NCBI RefSeq assembly: GCF_040640215.1
Contig: NZ_JBFABG010000001.1
Location: 248,001 to 312,000, forward strand
Direction of reading: 5' to 3'
From: Actinosynnema sp040640215
Lineage (GTDB): Bacteria > Actinomycetota > Actinomycetes > Mycobacteriales > Pseudonocardiaceae
Length of the DNA stretch: 64,000 bases
The translations under genes were made by a program, and so were the position numbers. Under the pieces are notes generated by a model, which saw only the letters and a list, made by a program, of their open reading frames with translations, was not told the origin of the DNA and did not search any database. Positions 17,277 through 26,659 of the stretch are shown piece after piece (position 1 is the stretch's first letter; the number at the start of each line of letters is the position of its first letter).

Positions 17277-17600
17277 CCTCCCGCGCGGTGGGCGGGGCCC
17301 GGGTGCGGTGCTCGTCCGTCCTGTCCGTCCTGTCCGGTGTGGAGCGCTCCGGCCGGTCGCGGGAGGACTGTCCACTGTGGAGTGCGGGGCCCGCACCGGC
17401 GGTGACCGGCGGCGACGGCGGCCCGGGGGCAGCGCCGGCGTCGGCCGGACGGCCTGGTCAGGCCGGGCGGAGCGGGAACCGGTGGCCGGCGGGACGTGAG
17501 CAGCGACACCCGGTTGTCACGTCCGGGCCATCCGGCTGCCACACTGGTGGCCCCGGCAACGGAGCCGGTCACCCCTCCCCCGGTACCCGGAGGCTCCGCG
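17277..17600. other. Intergenic region before serC
   Basis: This 324-base gap holds a short direct repeat (GTCCGTCCT twice, about 17316-17335) and the serC promoter. No gene or clear terminator is seen. Confidence 0.45.
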
Positions 17601-18734
17601 ATGACCCAGACCGCCGACCCGACCACCCTGGTCCTGCCCCCCGAACTGCGGCCGTCCGACGGCCGGTTCGGCTGCGGGCCGTCCAAGGTCCGCCCGGAGG
17701 CCCTCGCCGCCCTGGCGTCCGAGGGTGCCGCGCTGATGGGCACCTCCCACCGGCAGAAGCCGGTGAAGTCCCTGGTCGGCTCGGTCCGCTCGGGTCTGCG
17801 CGACCTGTTCTCGCTGCCCGAGGGCTACGAGGTCGTGCTCGGCAACGGCGGCACCACCGCGTTCTGGGACGCCGCCGCGTTCGGCCTGGTCCGCGAGCGC
17901 GCGCAGCACTTCACCTACGGCGAGTTCTCCTCGAAGTTCGCCAAGGTCACCTCCGACGCCCCGTTCCTGGGTGACTCGATCGTGGTCAAGGCCGACCCCG
18001 GCTCGGCCCCCGAGATCACCTACGCCGAGGGTGCCGACCTGGTCGGCTGGGCGCACAACGAGACCTCCACCGGCGTGGCGGTCCCGGTGTCCCGCCCGGC
18101 GGGCTCGGACGGCGCGCTGGTCGCGATCGACGCCACCTCCGGCGCGGGCGGCCTGCCGGTGGACGCCGAGGACTTCGACGTCTACTACTTCGCGCCGCAG
18201 AAGTCCTTCGCCTCGGACGGCGGCCTGTGGATCGCCCTCATGTCGCCGGCCGCGCTGGAGCGGGTCGCCGAGATCGGCGCGTCGGGCCGCTGGGTGCCGG
18301 AGTTCCTGTCGCTGACCACCGCGCTGGACAACTCCACCAAGGACCAGACGTACAACACGCCGTCGCTGGCCACCCTGTTCCTGCTGGACGACCAGATCAA
18401 GTGGCTCCTGGGCAACGGCGGCCTGCCGTGGGCCGTGGACCGCACCGCCGACTCGTCCTCGCGGCTGTACTCGTGGGCCGAGTCGACCTCGTACACCTCG
18501 CCCTACGTGGCGGACCCGGCGTACCGGTCGCAGGTCGTCGGCACCGTCGACTTCGACGACTCGGTCGACGCGGCCGTCGTGGCCAAGGTGCTCCGCGCGA
18601 ACGGCGTCGTGGACGTCGAGCCCTACCGCAAGCTCGGCCGCAACCAGTTGCGCGTGGCCATGTTCCCGGCGGTCGAACCGGCCGACGTGACCACGCTGAC
18701 CAAGGCCGTCGACTGGGTGGTCTCCCAGCTCTGA
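17601..18734 (+). CDS. serC: Phosphoserine aminotransferase
   Basis: It converts 3-phosphohydroxypyruvate and glutamate to phosphoserine in serine synthesis, using PLP. The 377 residues match the actinobacterial SerC type. Lys201 in YYFAPQKSFASDGG is the Schiff-base lysine. Other family marks are RFGCGPSKVRPEAL and the C-terminal RKLGRNQLRVAMFP. The ATG at 17601 follows CGGAGG; the frame is open upstream to 17496 but without family content. A terminator-like hairpin follows, then sepH, the same neighbour as in mycobacteria. Confidence 0.96.
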   Translation: MTQTADPTTLVLPPELRPSDGRFGCGPSKVRPEALAALASEGAALMGTSHRQKPVKSLVGSVRSGLRDLFSLPEGYEVVLGNGGTTAFWDAAAFGLVRERAQHFTYGEFSSKFAKVTSDAPFLGDSIVVKADPGSAPEITYAEGADLVGWAHNETSTGVAVPVSRPAGSDGALVAIDATSGAGGLPVDAEDFDVYYFAPQKSFASDGGLWIALMSPAALERVAEIGASGRWVPEFLSLTTALDNSTKDQTYNTPSLATLFLLDDQIKWLLGNGGLPWAVDRTADSSSRLYSWAESTSYTSPYVADPAYRSQVVGTVDFDDSVDAAVVAKVLRANGVVDVEPYRKLGRNQLRVAMFPAVEPADVTTLTKAVDWVVSQL

Positions 18735-18752
18735 CGTGCGCTTCGGCCCGAC

Positions 18753-18796
18753 ACGGGGGCCTTTCGCCTGGTTCCGGCCTGGTGGGAGGCCCCCGT
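18753..18796 (+). terminator. Terminator hairpin after serC
   Basis: Perfect 10-base arms ACGGGGGCCT (18753-18762) and AGGCCCCCGT (18787-18796) lie 19 bases after the serC stop and are followed by a short pyrimidine stretch. Confidence 0.6.
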
Positions 18797-18986
18797 TCGC
18801 GTTCCCGAAGTGGTAGAGGTGGGGAAGTGGCCGCCGAGGTGAACCTCGCGGTAACAGACGTGCGAACACGAGCGACATACGGCAAGATCACGTGAAGATA
18901 TCGATAGATGCGGCGAGCCTCCCCCGTCAAGGCGGCACGCCGGATTACCGTCGGCACCTTGGCGAGGTGAAGTCACACGGGAGGCC

Positions 18987-19883
18987 ATGATGCGAGCGCT
19001 GCGGGTCATCGGGCTCGAAGACGACGGCAAGTCCGTCATCCTCGAAGACCCGGATCGCGGCGAGCGCTTCGTGCTCCCCGCCGACGAACGGCTGCGCGCC
19101 GCCGCGCGCGGCGACCTCACCCGACTCGGCCAGATCGAGATCGAGGTGGAGAGCCAGATGCGCCCCCGGGAGATCCAGGCGCGCATCCGCGCCGGCGAGT
19201 CGGTCGACCAGGTCGCCTCGGCGGCCGGCATCCCGACCCACCGGGTCGAGCGGTACGCCTACCCCGTGCTGCTGGAGCGCTCCCGCACGGCCGACCTGGC
19301 CCAGCGCGCCCACCCGGTGCGCGAGGACGGTCCGGACGTGCAGACGCTCGGCGAGGTGGTGGCGCACTCGTTCGGCCTGCGCGGCCAGGAGTACGCCGAC
19401 GTGAGCTGGGATTCGTGGCGCGGCGAGGACGGCCGCTGGGTGGTGCAGCTCCACTGGACGGCGGGCCGCTCGGACAACCTGGCGCACTGGGCGTTCCACC
19501 CCGGCGCGCAGGGCGGCACGGTGACCGCGCTGGACGACGGGGCCGTCGAGCTGATGGACCCGAACCCCAACCGCACGCTGCGCACCGTCCGCCCGGTCAC
19601 CCAACTGGCGCGGCAGGCCCTGAGCCTGGAGAAGGAGGCGGAGCCGGAGATCCTCGCCCGCGAGGAGCCGACCCCGCCGCCGGTCCAGGCCCCGGAGGTC
19701 AAGCCCGAGCCGAAGCCGGAACCCGAGCCCGCGCCGATCGCCGAGGAACCCCCGGCACCCCCTCCGCAGCAGCAGCCGAGCCCGGCCGCGAAGAAGGAGC
19801 CGCCGAAGCGCGGCAAGAAGAACCACCCGATCGTCCCGTCGTGGGAAGACGTCCTGCTGGGCGTCCGCTCGAACCGCGGCTGA
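18987..19883 (+). CDS. sepH: Septation protein SepH
   Basis: SepH is an actinobacterial cell-division protein that binds and stimulates FtsZ. The 298-residue product has the conserved N-terminal DUF3071 domain (about 1-175: LRVIGLEDDGKSVILED through QLHWTAGRSDNLAHWAF) including a helix-turn-helix-like segment (PREIQARIRAGESVDQVAS). It is followed by a long Pro/Glu-rich linker (about 225-270) and a short basic C-terminal motif (KKNHPIVPSWEDVLLG). Two ATGs lie in tandem; I used the first at 18987. It sits after serC and before a very strong terminator. Confidence 0.95.
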   Translation: MMRALRVIGLEDDGKSVILEDPDRGERFVLPADERLRAAARGDLTRLGQIEIEVESQMRPREIQARIRAGESVDQVASAAGIPTHRVERYAYPVLLERSRTADLAQRAHPVREDGPDVQTLGEVVAHSFGLRGQEYADVSWDSWRGEDGRWVVQLHWTAGRSDNLAHWAFHPGAQGGTVTALDDGAVELMDPNPNRTLRTVRPVTQLARQALSLEKEAEPEILAREEPTPPPVQAPEVKPEPKPEPEPAPIAEEPPAPPPQQQPSPAAKKEPPKRGKKNHPIVPSWEDVLLGVRSNRG

Positions 19884-19893
19884 ACGTCCGACG

Positions 19894-19934
19894 ACGTGCA
19901 GGGCCCCCGCCGGCTTGGCGGGGGCCCTGCACGT
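19894..19934 (+). terminator. Strong terminator after sepH
   Basis: Perfect 18-base arms (19894-19911 and 19917-19934) with a 5-base loop start ten bases beyond the sepH stop. The stem centres on GGGCCCCCGCC / GGCGGGGGCCC. Confidence 0.85.
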
Positions 19935-20041
19935 TGACCGGGTGTTCGCGCAGGGGCGTTGAGCAGGGATTTCGCGCGGTGGCCGGGTCCGGGCGCGGGG
20001 CGGGCCGTTTGTCCGGGGGTCGCGGTGGGTAATCGTCGTCC

Positions 20042-20416
20042 ATGCTGGGGCGAGTGGTGGTGGGCGCGGCGATCGGGGCCGGGCTGGGAGCCGCCTGGTG
20101 GGGAGTGCGGGAGTTCATCGCCTCCGGGGCCGTGTGCACCAAGGACAACTGGAACTGCCTGGCCATGGGGCTCTTCGCGATCCCGGTCAGCCTGGTGGTC
20201 GGCGTGCTGCTCGGGTGGTTCGCGCTCACGCTCCTGCGGTTCGAACGACCGCTGGCGATGGCCGCCGTCGGGATGGCGTTCGCCGCCGTGCTGACGCTGA
20301 CGACCGTGTGGATCTCGATCCCGGCGAGCGGCGTCCTGGCCGGCGCGCTGGGGTTCGCGCTGGCCGCGCCGGTGACCGCGCGGCACGCGGTCCGCCACGA
20401 CGCCCGCCGTGGCTGA
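20042..20416 (+). CDS. Small membrane protein of unknown function
   Basis: The 124-residue product has three to four hydrophobic segments (about 5-25, 42-66, 70-90, 94-112) with a short extracytoplasmic loop containing two Cys (VCTKDNWNCL). Its end overlaps the start of the next gene by 8 bases, so the two are probably expressed and may act together. I do not recognise the family. No good ribosome binding site precedes the ATG. Confidence 0.7.
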   Translation: MLGRVVVGAAIGAGLGAAWWGVREFIASGAVCTKDNWNCLAMGLFAIPVSLVVGVLLGWFALTLLRFERPLAMAAVGMAFAAVLTLTTVWISIPASGVLAGALGFALAAPVTARHAVRHDARRG

Positions 20417-20837
20417 CGCCCCGCGCCGCACCGCCGGCGGCTTCGCGTTCCAGGTGCTGCTGCGCGTCGTCGTCTCGGCGGTGGTCGGCGCGGCGCTGCT
20501 GACCGCGTGGATCTGGGCGTACCGGAGCGGCCTGCTGGACCGGGTGGTCGACGACCCGGCGCTGAGCGACTTCCTGCTGCTGGTCGTGGTCGGCCTGCCG
20601 GTCGCGCTGGTGTTCAGCTCGCTGCTGGCCGGGCCGGTGCTGTGGGCGTTGCGGGTGCGCCCGGTGTGGCCGGTCGTGCTGGCCGGACCGGTGCTGCTGG
20701 GTCTCGCCTACTACTCCGGGCTGCCCGACCGGTTCACCGCGCTCGGCGACAAGTGGACCGTGCTCGTCCTGATGGCCGGTGCCGGCTACGGGCTCGCCGG
20801 CCTGGTGACCGTCCCCGCGATGTTCCGGCAGAAGTAG
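20409..20837 (+). CDS. Membrane protein of unknown function
   Basis: The 142-residue product is predicted to span the membrane four times (about 18-40, 54-78, 85-105, 116-137) and ends in a basic tail. The GTG at 20409 overlaps the preceding small membrane gene by 8 bases. No family was recognised. It converges on a small minus-strand gene with 9 bases between stops. Confidence 0.7.
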   Translation: MADAPRRTAGGFAFQVLLRVVVSAVVGAALLTAWIWAYRSGLLDRVVDDPALSDFLLLVVVGLPVALVFSSLLAGPVLWALRVRPVWPVVLAGPVLLGLAYYSGLPDRFTALGDKWTVLVLMAGAGYGLAGLVTVPAMFRQK

Positions 20838-20846
20838 CCGCCGGGC

Positions 20847-21068
20847 TCACGGGGCCGGTACCGCGTCGAGGGACTCCACCGGCCACCCCTCGTGCTCGCA
20901 CCAGTCCTCGGCTTCCGCGCGGGTGATCGGCGTGGCGTGGTCCGCCCGGCCGCCGACGGTGTCCCACCCGTCGGGGGCCAGCACGTTCAGCCGTCCGCCG
21001 CGCACCGCGAGCAACCGACCGCGCGGAAACGCCATGGTCGGCGCGGTGCGCAGGTAGCGCACGTCCAT
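20847..21068 (-). CDS. Small conserved hypothetical protein
   Basis: The 73-residue soluble protein starts MDVRYLRTAPTMAFPRGRLL at an ATG preceded by GGAGG. It has an acidic C-terminal half (ITRAEAEDWCEHEGWPVESL). The clean start and codon bias support a real gene. It lies between two convergent or divergent gene sets and is divergent from the ABC exporter. No function can be assigned. Confidence 0.7.
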   Translation of the reverse strand: MDVRYLRTAPTMAFPRGRLLAVRGGRLNVLAPDGWDTVGGRADHATPITRAEAEDWCEHEGWPVESLDAVPAP

Positions 21069-21175
21069 CTTGACCTCCACCTTTGTCGAGCGTGCATGGT
21101 CCACGACGGGAAATGAGGATGCTCGCGGGGGGCTGGGTTCGTACCGTGGAGCCGAACCTGAGGGGGACGACAGAA

Positions 21176-22969
21176 GTGACTGAGCAGGCGGAGTCACCAT
21201 CCAACACCGTTGCTCGACGCGTATCCACCGCCGCCACCGTGCGCCGGCTGTGGCCGTACTTCCGGCCGGTGCGCTTCCAGATGATCGCCAGCATGGCCGC
21301 TGCCCTGCTGGCCATGCTGTGCGGTCTCGGCATACCGCTCATCACCCAGCGCATCGTGGACGGCCCCATCGCCGACCGCGACCTGGGCGCGCTGCCGCCC
21401 ATGGTCGGGCTGGTGCTCGCCCTGGGGCTCGCCGAGGCGGGCTTCTTCTTCGCGCGCCGGCGGTTCATCGCGCGCCCGGCGTCCGACGTCGAAGCGCGGA
21501 TGCGCGCCGGGATGTACCACCACCTGCAAGAACTGCCCGTCTCGTTCCACGACCGGTGGCAGTCGGGGCAGTTGCTCTCGCGCGCCACGACCGACCTGAA
21601 CACGGTCCGCCGGTTCGTCGCGTTCGTCATCACGTTCCTCGTGGTGAACACGCTGGTCGTGCTGATCGGGCTGGGCGTGCTGTTCTGGCTGTCACCGGTC
21701 CTGGGCACGATCGTGCTGACCTGCACCCTGCCACTGGTGGCGCTGTCCTACCTGTTCGAGTCGAAGTTCAAGGTGGTCGCGCGCCGGGCCCAGGACCAGG
21801 CCGGTGACCTGACGACGGTGGTCGAGGAGTCGGTGCTCGGCATCCGGGTGCTCAAGGCGTTCGGCCGCGGCCCGCACCTGACCAGGCGGTTCCTGCGCCA
21901 GGCGCGGGACCTGCGGGAGACCGAGCTGGCCAAGGTGCGGATCTTCGCCCTGCTGTGGGCGGTGCTGATCGTGCTGCCCGAGCTGGCCATCGCCGGGCAG
22001 CTCGCGTTCGGCGCGGTGGGCATCGCGGACGGCTCGGTCAGCGCGGGCACGCTGGTCGCGGCGGTCGCGGTCAGCGCGTACCTGCGCTGGCCCATCGACT
22101 CGATCGGCTGGCTGCTGGCGGAGACGAACCAGACCGCGTCGGCGACCGAGCGGTACTTCGAGGTGATGGACGCGCGGGTGACGATCACCTCGCCGGAGGC
22201 GGTGACGCCGCTGCCGGAGCGGGTGCGCGGGCACGTGCGGTTCGAGGACGTGCACTTCGCGCACGCGCCCGGGAGCCGGGAGGTGCTGCGCGGCATCGAC
22301 CTGGACATCCGGCCGGGCGAGACGGTGGCGCTGGTCGGCGCGACCGGCTCCGGCAAGACCACGGTCACCGCGCTGGTGCCCCGGCTGGCGGACGTGACCG
22401 CCGGGCGGGTGACCGTCGACGGCGTGGACGTGCGGGACCTGGACCTGGCCGAGTTGCGCCGGGTGGTCGGCGTGGCGTTCGAGGAGCCGATCCTGTTCTC
22501 GGCGAGCGTGACCGAGAACATCGCGCTGGGCAGTGCGGACGTGGGCGAAGAGCGGGTGCGCGAAGCCCTGCGGGTGGCGCGGGCCGAGGAGTTCGTGGAC
22601 GCGCTGCCGTGGGGGCTCGACACCCGGATCGGCGAGCAGGGGCTGTCGCTGTCCGGTGGCCAGCGCCAGCGGCTCGCGCTGGCGCGCGCGGTCGTGGGGC
22701 ACCCGGCGGTGCTCGTGCTGGACGACCCGCTGTCCGCGCTGGACGTGCACACCGAGGCCGAGGTGGAAGCGGCGCTGCGGCGCGTGCTGCACGGGGTGAC
22801 GGCGCTGGTCGTCGCGCACCGGCCGAGCACGGTGCAACTCGCCGACCGGGTGGCGATGCTCGTGGACGGTCGGATCACGGCGATCGGCACCCACCGGGAA
22901 CTGCTGGCGGACAACGAGGGGTATCGCCACCTCCTGTCCACCATGGACGACGAGGAGGTGGTGGTGTGA
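21176..22969 (+). CDS. Heterodimeric ABC exporter, subunit with non-canonical ATPase site
   Basis: The 597-residue half-transporter has six membrane segments (to about 320) fused to a nucleotide-binding domain. Walker A (GATGSGKTT, 388-396), the signature (SLSGGQRQ, 491-498) and His548 are canonical. The residue after Walker B is Asp517 instead of Glu (LVLDDPLSALD), and the Q-loop Gln is replaced by Glu (FEEPILF), as in the degenerate subunit of TM287/288- or TmrAB-like exporters. GTG at 21176 follows GGGGGA. It is coupled by a GTGA overlap to the second subunit. Substrate is unknown; multidrug or lipid export is usual. Confidence 0.95.
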   Translation: MTEQAESPSNTVARRVSTAATVRRLWPYFRPVRFQMIASMAAALLAMLCGLGIPLITQRIVDGPIADRDLGALPPMVGLVLALGLAEAGFFFARRRFIARPASDVEARMRAGMYHHLQELPVSFHDRWQSGQLLSRATTDLNTVRRFVAFVITFLVVNTLVVLIGLGVLFWLSPVLGTIVLTCTLPLVALSYLFESKFKVVARRAQDQAGDLTTVVEESVLGIRVLKAFGRGPHLTRRFLRQARDLRETELAKVRIFALLWAVLIVLPELAIAGQLAFGAVGIADGSVSAGTLVAAVAVSAYLRWPIDSIGWLLAETNQTASATERYFEVMDARVTITSPEAVTPLPERVRGHVRFEDVHFAHAPGSREVLRGIDLDIRPGETVALVGATGSGKTTVTALVPRLADVTAGRVTVDGVDVRDLDLAELRRVVGVAFEEPILFSASVTENIALGSADVGEERVREALRVARAEEFVDALPWGLDTRIGEQGLSLSGGQRQRLALARAVVGHPAVLVLDDPLSALDVHTEAEVEAALRRVLHGVTALVVAHRPSTVQLADRVAMLVDGRITAIGTHRELLADNEGYRHLLSTMDDEEVVV

Positions 22970-24843
22970 GCACCGGAACGGTCGGTTCGGGCGTCGCGGG
23001 ACCGGGGTCCGGGGGGACCGGCGAGGTCGGCGAGGAGAAGTGGCGCGGGGTCGCCGCGGAGGACGTCGAGGAGCTCGACCACTCGACCGGGGTGAAGCTC
23101 AAGGCCCGGTCGCGGCGGCTGCTCGGGTCGATGCTGCGCCCGCACTCCCGCGCGGCGGTGCTCGCGCTGGTCATCGTGATCGCGGAGAACGTGGTCAACC
23201 TGGCGGGGCCGCTGCTGATCGCGGCGGCCATCGACCGCGGCGTGCCGGCGGCCCTGGACGGGCGGCCGGACGTGCTCATGTGGTGCGTGGGCGGGTACGT
23301 CGGGGCGGCGCTGGGCGCGACGGTGCTGCGCTGGGCCTTCGTCCGGCTGTCCGGGCGGATCGGCCAGGACCTGCTGCTGGACCTGCGGGAGCGGATCTTC
23401 CGGCACGTCCAGCGGCTGTCGGTGTCGTTCCACGAGAAGTACACCTCGGGCAAGGTCATCTCGCGGCTGACCAGCGACGTGGACTCGTTGCAGGACCTGC
23501 TGGAGCAGGGTCTCGACGGGTTCTTCACGTCGATGCTGTCGGTGGTCGGCATCTCGGTCGTGATGCTCGCGCTGGACCCGCCGCTGGCCTTCGCGGTGCT
23601 GTTCGGGTTCCTGCCGCTGCTGCTGCTCATCCGGTGGTTCCAGCGCCGGTCGGCGCGGGCGTACCGGGGCACCCGCGGTGCGATCGCGAAGATCATCGTG
23701 CAGTTCGTGGAAACCATGAACGGCATCCGCGCGGTGCAGGCGTTCCGCCGGGAGGACCGCAACGAGAAGATCACGGGCGAGCTGAACGCCAAGTTCCGCG
23801 ACGCCAACACCGACGCGTTCAAGGTGGTGGCCGCGTTCACCTCGCTGGTGCGGGTGATCGGCAACGTGTCGCTGGCGGTGATCCTGGCCTGGGGTGCGTT
23901 CCGGGTCGCGGACGGGCAGTTGGAACTGGGCGTGCTGGCGGCGTTCACGCTGTACGTGCGGCGGTTCTACGACCCGTTCGACGAGATCGCGATGTTCGCC
24001 AACTCCTACGCGTCGGCCACGGCGGCGCTGGAGAAGATCTCCGGCCTGCTGGAGGAGGTGCCGGCCGTGCCGGAGCCCGACGACCCGGTGCCGCTGCGGG
24101 ACGTGCACGGGCGGATCGCGTTCGACGGGGTGGAGTTCCGGTACTCGGAGGCCACGCCGGTGGTGCTGCCGCCGTTCGACCTGACCGTGCCGGCCGGGCA
24201 GACGGTGGCCCTGGTGGGCGCGACCGGAGCGGGCAAGTCGACGTTGGCGAAGCTGGTCGGGCGGTTCTACGACCCGTCGAGCGGGTCGGTCCTGCTGGAC
24301 GGGGTGGACCTGCGCTCGGTGGCGGACGCCGACCTGCGGCGGGCCGTGGTGATGGTGACCCAGGAGAACTTCCTGTTCGACGGGTCGGTGGCGGACAACA
24401 TCGCGCTGGGGCGGCCCACGGCCACCCGGGCGGAGGTGGAGGACGCGGCCCGCGCCGTCGGTGCGCACGATTTCATCGCGGCGCTGCCCGAAGGGTACGA
24501 CACGGACGTGCGCAAACGCGGTGGCCGGCTGTCGGCGGGGCAGCGGCAGGTGGTGGCGTTCGCGCGGGCGTTCCTGGCCGACCCGGCGGTGCTGGTGCTG
24601 GACGAGGCCACGTCGAGCCTGGACGTGCCGTCGGAGCGGTTGGTGCAGGGGGCGCTGGAGACCGTGCTCGCCTCGCGGACGGCGTTCATCATCGCGCACC
24701 GGCTGTCGACCGTGATGATCGCGGACCGGGTGCTGGTGCTCGACGGTGGTCGGGTGGTGGAGGACGGCACGCCCGAGGAGCTGATCGGCGGACGTGGGCA
24801 GTTCGCCGCGCTGCACACGGCCTGGCGTGACTCGCTGGCGTGA
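22966..24843 (+). CDS. Heterodimeric ABC exporter, canonical-Walker-B subunit
   Basis: The 625-residue half-transporter partners the preceding gene. Walker A (GATGAGKST, 418-426), Gln466, Walker B with catalytic Glu547 (LVLDEATSSLD) and His578 are intact. Its signature motif is LSAGQ (522-526) rather than LSGGQ. In the dimer that altered signature faces the altered Walker B of the partner, so one of the two ATP sites should be inactive for hydrolysis. A 40-residue Gly/Glu-rich N-terminal extension precedes the membrane domain. The GTG at 22966 overlaps the previous stop and has GAGGAGG upstream. Confidence 0.95.
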   Translation: MSTGTVGSGVAGPGSGGTGEVGEEKWRGVAAEDVEELDHSTGVKLKARSRRLLGSMLRPHSRAAVLALVIVIAENVVNLAGPLLIAAAIDRGVPAALDGRPDVLMWCVGGYVGAALGATVLRWAFVRLSGRIGQDLLLDLRERIFRHVQRLSVSFHEKYTSGKVISRLTSDVDSLQDLLEQGLDGFFTSMLSVVGISVVMLALDPPLAFAVLFGFLPLLLLIRWFQRRSARAYRGTRGAIAKIIVQFVETMNGIRAVQAFRREDRNEKITGELNAKFRDANTDAFKVVAAFTSLVRVIGNVSLAVILAWGAFRVADGQLELGVLAAFTLYVRRFYDPFDEIAMFANSYASATAALEKISGLLEEVPAVPEPDDPVPLRDVHGRIAFDGVEFRYSEATPVVLPPFDLTVPAGQTVALVGATGAGKSTLAKLVGRFYDPSSGSVLLDGVDLRSVADADLRRAVVMVTQENFLFDGSVADNIALGRPTATRAEVEDAARAVGAHDFIAALPEGYDTDVRKRGGRLSAGQRQVVAFARAFLADPAVLVLDEATSSLDVPSERLVQGALETVLASRTAFIIAHRLSTVMIADRVLVLDGGRVVEDGTPEELIGGRGQFAALHTAWRDSLA

Positions 24844-24873
24844 TCCGCTGTGAGGAGGGGTGGGTCTGCGGGG

Positions 24874-25581
24874 TCAGAGGAGGGTCGTGATCAGCGAGAA
24901 CCACGCGATCAGGACGCCGCCGACGACGCCGTAGGCCACCCAGCGCCAGACCGGCACGTTCCGGGCCAGCCACACGGACGGGGCGATGCCGCCGACCACC
25001 AGGACGTTCGCCAGCAGCGCGAGCCACTGGCTGGTCTCGCCCAGGCCCAGCGACAGGGTGACGACCATGAACGTCACCACGGCGGCGGTGAACACGCTGA
25101 CCGTCAGACCGGTGCCCCAGGGGGTCTTCTCCCGGGGCACCGGTTCCGGTTCGGGTTCCGGGTCCGCTTCGGGTTCCGGATTCGCTCCGGGCGCGGGCTC
25201 CGGATCGGCGGCCGGGGCCTCGACGACGTGCCGCTCGCCGGTCACCGGGTCGGTGTACTCGACGGACGTGCCCATGTCGGCGGCCACCCGGCCCGCCAAC
25301 TGCCGCCCGCGTCGCGCGATGAGCGCGCCCGGGGTGTCGGCGGTCGAGGGGGCGTCGGTGGGATCGGTCGGCTGGGCACCCGCCGGATCAGCCGACGGGG
25401 CATCGGTGGGACCGGTCGACGAGGTGTCCGCGCGCAGGACGGCTTCGGCGACCTTCGCCCACTCGTGCAGCGCGTCGGCCAGGCCGGCACCCAGGGGCAG
25501 CGTGTGGGGGTCCACCTCCCGCACGCCCGCGTCGTCGTGGCCCGCCAGCACGGCGCGGCCGTCCTGGACCCGCAATTCCAC
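24874..25581 (-). CDS. DUF2537 membrane protein
   Basis: The 235-residue product opens with the DUF2537 N-terminus (MELRVQDGRAVLAG, LPLGAGLADALHEWAKVAEAV). It has a low-complexity Pro/Glu/Asp linker (about 50-150) and three C-terminal membrane segments (about 160-183, 188-205, 213-233). The mycobacterial relative (Rv0882, from memory) is only about 94 residues, so the linker is an expansion here. A GGAGGAGG site precedes the GTG at 25581. It is next to the SpoU methyltransferase, the same pairing as in mycobacteria. Confidence 0.85.
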   Translation of the reverse strand: MELRVQDGRAVLAGHDDAGVREVDPHTLPLGAGLADALHEWAKVAEAVLRADTSSTGPTDAPSADPAGAQPTDPTDAPSTADTPGALIARRGRQLAGRVAADMGTSVEYTDPVTGERHVVEAPAADPEPAPGANPEPEADPEPEPEPVPREKTPWGTGLTVSVFTAAVVTFMVVTLSLGLGETSQWLALLANVLVVGGIAPSVWLARNVPVWRWVAYGVVGGVLIAWFSLITTLL

Positions 25582-25677
25582 GAATCTCCTCCTCCGGGAT
25601 GGTGAGTCGACCGTAGTCGGTCTGGCGATCAGGCAGAAGCTTTCCGAAAGACGGGTCGTGGCGGGGCTTCGGGGCGG

Positions 25678-26454
25678 CTAGGAGATCGCGTAGAAGGCGA
25701 TGGCACCGGCGGCGGCGACGTTGAGCGAGTCGACGCCCGTCGCCATGGGGATGCGCACGGCCACGTCCGCCGCCGCGATGGCCTCCTCGGTGAGGCCGGG
25801 GCCTTCGGACCCGAGCAGGACGGCGGTCCGCCCCGATCTCAGGTCGAGGTCCGCCAGGTTCGTCGCGGAGGGCCGGGGGGTGAGTGCGGCAACGGTGAAA
25901 CCGTTGCGGCGCACCATGTCCAATCCTTGAGCGAGGTCGGGCAGATGGGCGAACGGGACGCGGAGCACGTGGCCCATCGAGACGCGGACGCTTCGGCGGT
26001 ACAGGGGATCACTGCACCCCGGACCGAGCAGGACGCCGCCGATGCCCAGGGCGGCGGCGTTGCGGAACAGCGAGCCGAGGTTCTCGTGGTCGCCGACGCC
26101 CTCCAGGACGGCGAGGGTGGTCGCCGAACGGGCCAGGTGTTCCGCCGAGGGCCGGGGGGCGCGGTCGGCGACGGCCAGCACGCCCCGGTTGAGGTGGAAA
26201 CCGACCACCTCGGCCATGACCTCGGCGGACGTGACGTAGGCGGGGGCGGGCAGCGCACCGAGCGCCTCGACCCGGCGGCGCACGCCGAGGAGCGCGCGGA
26301 CCGGGTAGGGCGAGGCCAGGAGCCGTTCCACCACCACGACGCCCTCGGCGATCACCAGGCCCCGGCCGCCGGGGCGGTCGGGGCGGCGGTCGGCGGTCGA
26401 GAGGTCCCGGAAGTCGTCCAGTCGCGGGTCCGCCGGGTCCTCGATCTCGATCAC
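25678..26454 (-). CDS. TrmH/SpoU-family RNA 2'-O-methyltransferase
   Basis: It is a SPOUT-class SAM-dependent methyltransferase acting on rRNA or tRNA. The 258 residues carry motif 1 (NLGSLFRNAAALGIGGVLL, about 124-142), motif 2 (VLLGSEGPGLTEEAI) and motif 3 (IPMATGVDSLNVAAAGAIAFY), which form the trefoil knot and cofactor pocket. An N-terminal substrate-binding domain (about 30-105) is present. The GTG at 26454 begins MIEIEDPADPRLDDFRDL. The exact RNA target is not known. Confidence 0.95.
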   Translation of the reverse strand: MIEIEDPADPRLDDFRDLSTADRRPDRPGGRGLVIAEGVVVVERLLASPYPVRALLGVRRRVEALGALPAPAYVTSAEVMAEVVGFHLNRGVLAVADRAPRPSAEHLARSATTLAVLEGVGDHENLGSLFRNAAALGIGGVLLGPGCSDPLYRRSVRVSMGHVLRVPFAHLPDLAQGLDMVRRNGFTVAALTPRPSATNLADLDLRSGRTAVLLGSEGPGLTEEAIAAADVAVRIPMATGVDSLNVAAAGAIAFYAIS

Positions 26455-26544
26455 ACCGGGCAGTGTCCCATTCCCGACAGGTGAACACCCCTCGTAGTCC
26501 AGAGGGCCGAATCGCGAGCCTCCTACCAGCGCATTCTCGCTGAT

Positions 26545-26562
26545 TGTTACCTGAAGGTAACA
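26545..26562. promoter_or_regulatory. Operator-like inverted repeat TGTTACC-TGAA-GGTAACA
   Basis: A perfect 7-base inverted repeat with a 4-base centre lies 98 bases upstream of the ligase start and about 90 bases upstream of the divergent methyltransferase start. It stands out in a less GC-rich stretch and looks like a dimeric repressor or activator site. Confidence 0.5.
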
Positions 26563-26659
26563 GAGAGCACCGATTTGGGCGCTGGCGGGCGGGTGGTTGC
26601 TGTGTCACGGTGGGCCTCCGCTGAGCCCGCCGGAACAGCCCGACCGATTGGGAGGCGGC

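Noticed and set aside
21748..24816. 1,000-codon open frame antisense to the ABC exporter genes
   Set aside because: Shadow of two clearly recognised ABC genes; no domain in the translation.
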